From NCBI GenBank assembly GCA_005787685.1, contig SYAC01000027.1, forward strand, positions 1-47,715: 47,715 nucleotides of DNA. The letters run 5' to 3'. Shown here in pieces: positions 46,601 through 47,715 of this stretch (positions are counted from its first letter, which is position 1; the number at the start of each line of letters is the position of its first letter). A model generated the notes under the pieces. The model had not been told where the DNA came from. It was given only the letters and a program-made list of their open reading frames with translations, and ran no database searches. Position numbers and translations under genes: made by a program. Source of the DNA: Planctomycetia bacterium. GTDB taxonomy: Bacteria; Planctomycetota; Phycisphaerae; Phycisphaerales; SM1A02.

Positions 46601-47715
46601 CGATCACGGCGGTAACGCCAATTGGAACTGCGGGCGCCAAAGATGTGAAAGTGACTGCAAATGGTGTCTCAACGACGGTGATCAATGGCTTCACCTATTT
46701 CGCGCCTCCAATCTTTGCTTCAAGCAATTCGGTGGTTCCAAACACCGGACCAAGCATTGGTGGAACCGTATTCACTATTGCGGGCACCAATTTGATAGGC
46801 GCCAGCAGCGTCAAGATTGGGGATAGTGAGGCAACCTTAGTCGCGGTCACCGATACATTGATCACGGCAATTACGCCCGCGCAAGCCGCTAGCGCCACCG
46901 CAAAAAATATTGTCATTGTCACGCCAGGTGGAACGGTGACTAAGACTGCCGCCTTTACCTATATTGCGGCACCAACCATTACAAGCGTGAGTCCATCAAG
47001 TGGACCGTTAGCCGGTGGCACTTCGATCACGATTACGGGCACCAACTTGACGGGCGCAACGGGCGTGACGGTGGGTGGTGTGGCAGCGACGAGTGTTGTT
47101 GTCGTCAACGCGACTTCCATTACGGCGCTGACGCCAGTAGGAACTGCGGGCTCAAAGGATGTTGTAGTTAACACGCCAGGAGGTTCGGCTACCAAAATCG
47201 ATGCCTACACCTTTATTATTTCAGCACCAACCATTACAAGCGTGAGTCCATCAAGTGGACCAACCGCGGGTGGCACTTCGATCACGATTACGGGAACAAA
47301 TTTGAATGGCGCTACCAGCGTGCTTGTTGGGGATTCGATTGCAACCATCACTAGCAAACAAGCATCCCAAATTGTGGCGCTGACGCCAGCAGGAACAGTG
47401 GGCTTGAAGAATGTTGTGTTGAATACGAGCAACGGTACTGTCACTAAGCTAAATGCCTTTAACTATGAGGCCTCATCTGCACCAACCATTGCCAGCGTGA
47501 GTCCATCAAGTGGACCAGCCGCGGGTGGCACGGCGATCACGATTACGGGTACCAACTTGACGGGCGCAACTAGCGTGACCGTTGGCGGCGTTGCGGCCAC
47601 GAGCGTTAATGTTGCAAGCGCGACTTCCATTACGGCGCTGACGCCAGCAGGAACTGCGGGCGCGCAAAACATTGTGGTGACAACGGCGGGTGGATCAACC
47701 ACGCAATCGGTTGCA
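40639..47715 (+). CDS. Giant exported FnIII/IPT-repeat surface protein (3' end outside window)
   Basis: An uninterrupted frame of 2359 codons runs to the window edge, starting at an ATG with GGAG eleven bases upstream. Order: signal peptide (core LSFTLLCLCAVVQAWA), a dockerin-like stretch (DLDGNGEIDTGDISLLLL then TDTGDISLSLL, from about residue 73), a unique beta-rich domain (about 135-370), five fibronectin type III domains (about 397-915), and 17 visible IPT/TIG repeats of about 80 to 90 residues (from about 920), each with PTITSVSPxSGPxxGGTxITITGTNL. The second FnIII domain is interrupted by an insert of about 75 residues. Ser/Thr/Ala/Gly/Val dominate and cysteines are almost absent. Probably an adhesin or surface fibre; the C-terminal anchor is not in view. 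Minus-strand frames over this gene are antisense artefacts. Confidence 0.9.
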   Translation, partial: MVAQAKKQFRQAFLSFTLLCLCAVVQAWAVEESQKKNSSGVARTAAQTSDRTISNTIPSEVPPQQIGQYSVSDLDGNGEIDTGDISLLLLKLSGLTTDTGDISLSLLNMSSEINDSPDTTVIDIADTTNTFSLAASAAGVQGLHAKNYLLDISGNAASGNNAHYSVMDVYVKFNSAVGVGSAGERVVSFFGQATTDTATFGVNKSAKYVNSANLAFQHSNTSWMPSTSANGGTGNNTWDSYVGVGNRTQGAGNTLGVTPDIYFTNPNANVAQIVGGSSGQIFVGGGWYQTNPTDTGFETNASAYADKLIMIGRFTLKISDILASSDPNNVKMIVWGNTTGKTTAQTGGTTLYTVSSINLKSDAQTKYTTQGKTWIFDSTFEGNPGQTPWTFATNNVSVPSNLVASSGLYGDRIDLQWTTISNATGYEVWRSDTGESSTYNQIASVNTNTGSYSDTTPQSNITYHYKVRAVDGTLFSNVATGFTSIPAPTAVAASDGTFTDKVQVSWNEVSGAGSYDIFRDGLDKVSSVVVTNGGTGYSFANVNFNGGGGTGAAASAVVSGGAVISINITNKGSNYTSNPTITFSGPSSASGAQATASLSIGSATAPATTFNDISAIPGTSSTYFVKAVKDGVSSGTNGSDTGFRALATPAPPTASAGAFTDAIKVEWAAVVGATGYNIYRDNDILTPVGSTTTLLSFNDTNAPIANTHTYRIKATSAVTAGPLSGNSNVSWVGMASPALGSVKATYGTYADKVVVSWAAVPGALEYKIYRGGTVGNGITIGIVPASELSFNDTTVAVASAFTYNVAASNAQGFGPAMSSAVSAGIRNISPPPNVAASRDIEDKIEITWDSAPGATGYNIYRNDSAVRIGSTSENGATTFSDFSAASATNYSYFVRATNGGKSLISDPSPSVDGLRGTSVPTPSITSVNPNTGVLAGGTLITITGTNLTSASAVTIGGVSATSVTVLSPTQITAITPNSTAGTKAVAVSTPGGSASLAGAFTYTNTTSLPTITSVHPTSGTTAGGTPITIMGTNLTGASVTVGSSAVTFATVTDTQITALTPGGAAGVANIVATNTAGAATTNTFSYVAPPTITSVNPNFSFLAGGGTTTITGTNLLGASVSINGTIATITNRSATEITFVTPAGSAGARTLLLDTEVGSASSIYTYINPPTISGISPESGPSDIATQITITGTNLTGATGVTIGGNSATDFVLVSATKILAKVPIGLSGEKDVIVAIPTGPATLNAGYTYYSPVAPTISSVSPSFGPISGGTSLTLSGTKFTGATQVTIGGVECTSVVVVSATSINAISPAGTGQNKDVTVTTPSGSATKLAGFDYIDTSLPTLISVSPNSGPLAGATAITITGTNLLGASSVTVGGVAATNVNVVSATSITAVTPAGTVGAKDLVVTLTGTNLTKSGAFTYKEPAIPAPTISNVSPVSGPVSGGTSITITGTNFTGATGVTVGGVAATSVNVASATSITALTPAGTEGAQTVEVTTPGGSASKSLGFTYNTSLPTLAEISPNSGPTAGGASITMSGTNLADVISVTIGGYECTSVVAAATQVTAQTPANSAGAKTVVLTTSGGLSLSAAVAYTYFSVPAISTVTPFTGGTSGGTLVAIAGTNLTGTTSVTFGDVAATSFTVVSTNSITAITPAASAGVVSIVVTTSGGIATKSSSYTYTDIAPAITNILPSEGSTNGGDSITITGVNLDGQVSVTIGGVDAQVLDNNSTSITCQSPNSTTPGAKDVVVTTPNGVVTKVAGFSYYTQSAIPTITSVSPTTGITFGGTPFTINGTLLAGTTGVTVGGVAATNVVAISATQVTAVSPAGEVGAKPVVVTTTNGTSTSSKTFTYTDFNLSPIFGPTAGGTAITITGSNFTNETEVTVGGNAVTNKILVSSTKIVAVTPQNNSIGDVNVVVTFPGLGSMTKTNGFKYFNTPPSITSIEPNFGKISGSTSFTIFGGNFGTVLTGTTVTVGGTAATISLINATSITAVTPIGTAGAKDVKVTANGVSTTVINGFTYFAPPIFASSNSVVPNTGPSIGGTVFTIAGTNLIGASSVKIGDSEATLVAVTDTLITAITPAQAASATAKNIVIVTPGGTVTKTAAFTYIAAPTITSVSPSSGPLAGGTSITITGTNLTGATGVTVGGVAATSVVVVNATSITALTPVGTAGSKDVVVNTPGGSATKIDAYTFIISAPTITSVSPSSGPTAGGTSITITGTNLNGATSVLVGDSIATITSKQASQIVALTPAGTVGLKNVVLNTSNGTVTKLNAFNYEASSAPTIASVSPSSGPAAGGTAITITGTNLTGATSVTVGGVAATSVNVASATSITALTPAGTAGAQNIVVTTAGGSTTQSVA
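43396..47715 (+). repeat. Array of 17 IPT/TIG repeats (continues past window)
   Basis: Each unit is about 250 bases. The first thirteen differ considerably, while units 15, 16 and 17 and also unit 7 share long identical DNA blocks. The 47-base block at 45037-45083 (unit 7) recurs exactly at 47593-47639 (unit 17). The 35-base block at 46972-47006 (unit 15) recurs at 47227-47261 (unit 16). This points to recent duplication or gene conversion. Confidence 0.85.

Noticed and set aside
41086-47702. Many open minus-strand frames rich in Val, Pro and Thr (for example 43305-43640, 45930-46187 and 46188-46694)
   Set aside because: They are antisense to the repeat-encoding giant gene. Their similarity to each other only mirrors the IPT repeats, and they lack starts with ribosome sites.
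43396-47715. CRISPR-like or satellite array
   Set aside because: The repeats are in one continuous coding frame of about 250-base units and encode IPT domains; no short repeat-spacer structure exists.

Overview
The window looks like a chromosomal segment of a planctomycete, most probably a Phycisphaerae-type bacterium. This rests on family content and is an inference. The indicators are secreted RCC1-repeat proteins ending in 'DCNNNG' and dockerin-like calcium loops, a WXG100/FtsK-SpoIIIE gene group in a lineage that also carries long Ser/Ala-rich tails, a type III glutamine synthetase, a BchI-like AAA plus VWA pair, and an enormous FnIII/IPT surface protein. Base composition is near half GC, start codons include several GTG, and Shine-Dalgarno sites are present before only some genes. 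I see no insertion sequences, integrases, CRISPR arrays or rRNA.

Layout. From 1 to 10571 everything real is on the minus strand. Two tandem RCC1-type exported proteins (the first cut by the window edge) lie downstream of a complete phosphate module, read in the order anmK, phoB, phoR, pstS, pstC, pstA, pstB, phoU. From 10640 to 13302 the plus strand holds a UDP-glucuronate decarboxylase-like gene and recA, with an operator-like repeat pair and a terminator. An aldehyde dehydrogenase (minus) then diverges from a four-gene plus-strand operon at 14994-20068: a WXG100-like protein, a coiled-coil protein, a second W-x-D small protein and a 1291-residue FtsK/SpoIIIE ATPase. This is a stripped-down type VII-secretion-like locus and the most interesting system in the window.

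From 20193 to 38488 the minus strand carries housekeeping genes. In transcription order these are yfcE-like phosphodiesterase, a small membrane protein, corA, AAA, VWA, glnN, tig, a SHOCT protein, clpX, a free-methionine-sulfoxide reductase, rpmB, dnaG, rpoD, tRNA-Leu and a cysteine desulfurase. Several strong hairpin terminators separate them. The plus strand resumes at 38542 with gltX, tRNA-Val and a giant gene starting at 40639 that is still open at the window end. That gene encodes at least 2359 residues: a signal peptide, an N-terminal dockerin-like stretch, a unique domain, five FnIII domains and 17 visible IPT/TIG repeats.

How the parts work together. PhoR/PhoB would sense and regulate, PstSCAB import phosphate and PhoU couple the two. 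DnaG and RpoD form a reduced macromolecular-synthesis operon. Tig and ClpX are protein-folding and protein-turnover neighbours, but clpP is not between them. AAA and VWA form a chelatase-like remodelling pair. The RCC1 proteins and the giant IPT protein are probably cell-surface or secreted and share the same calcium-loop motif.
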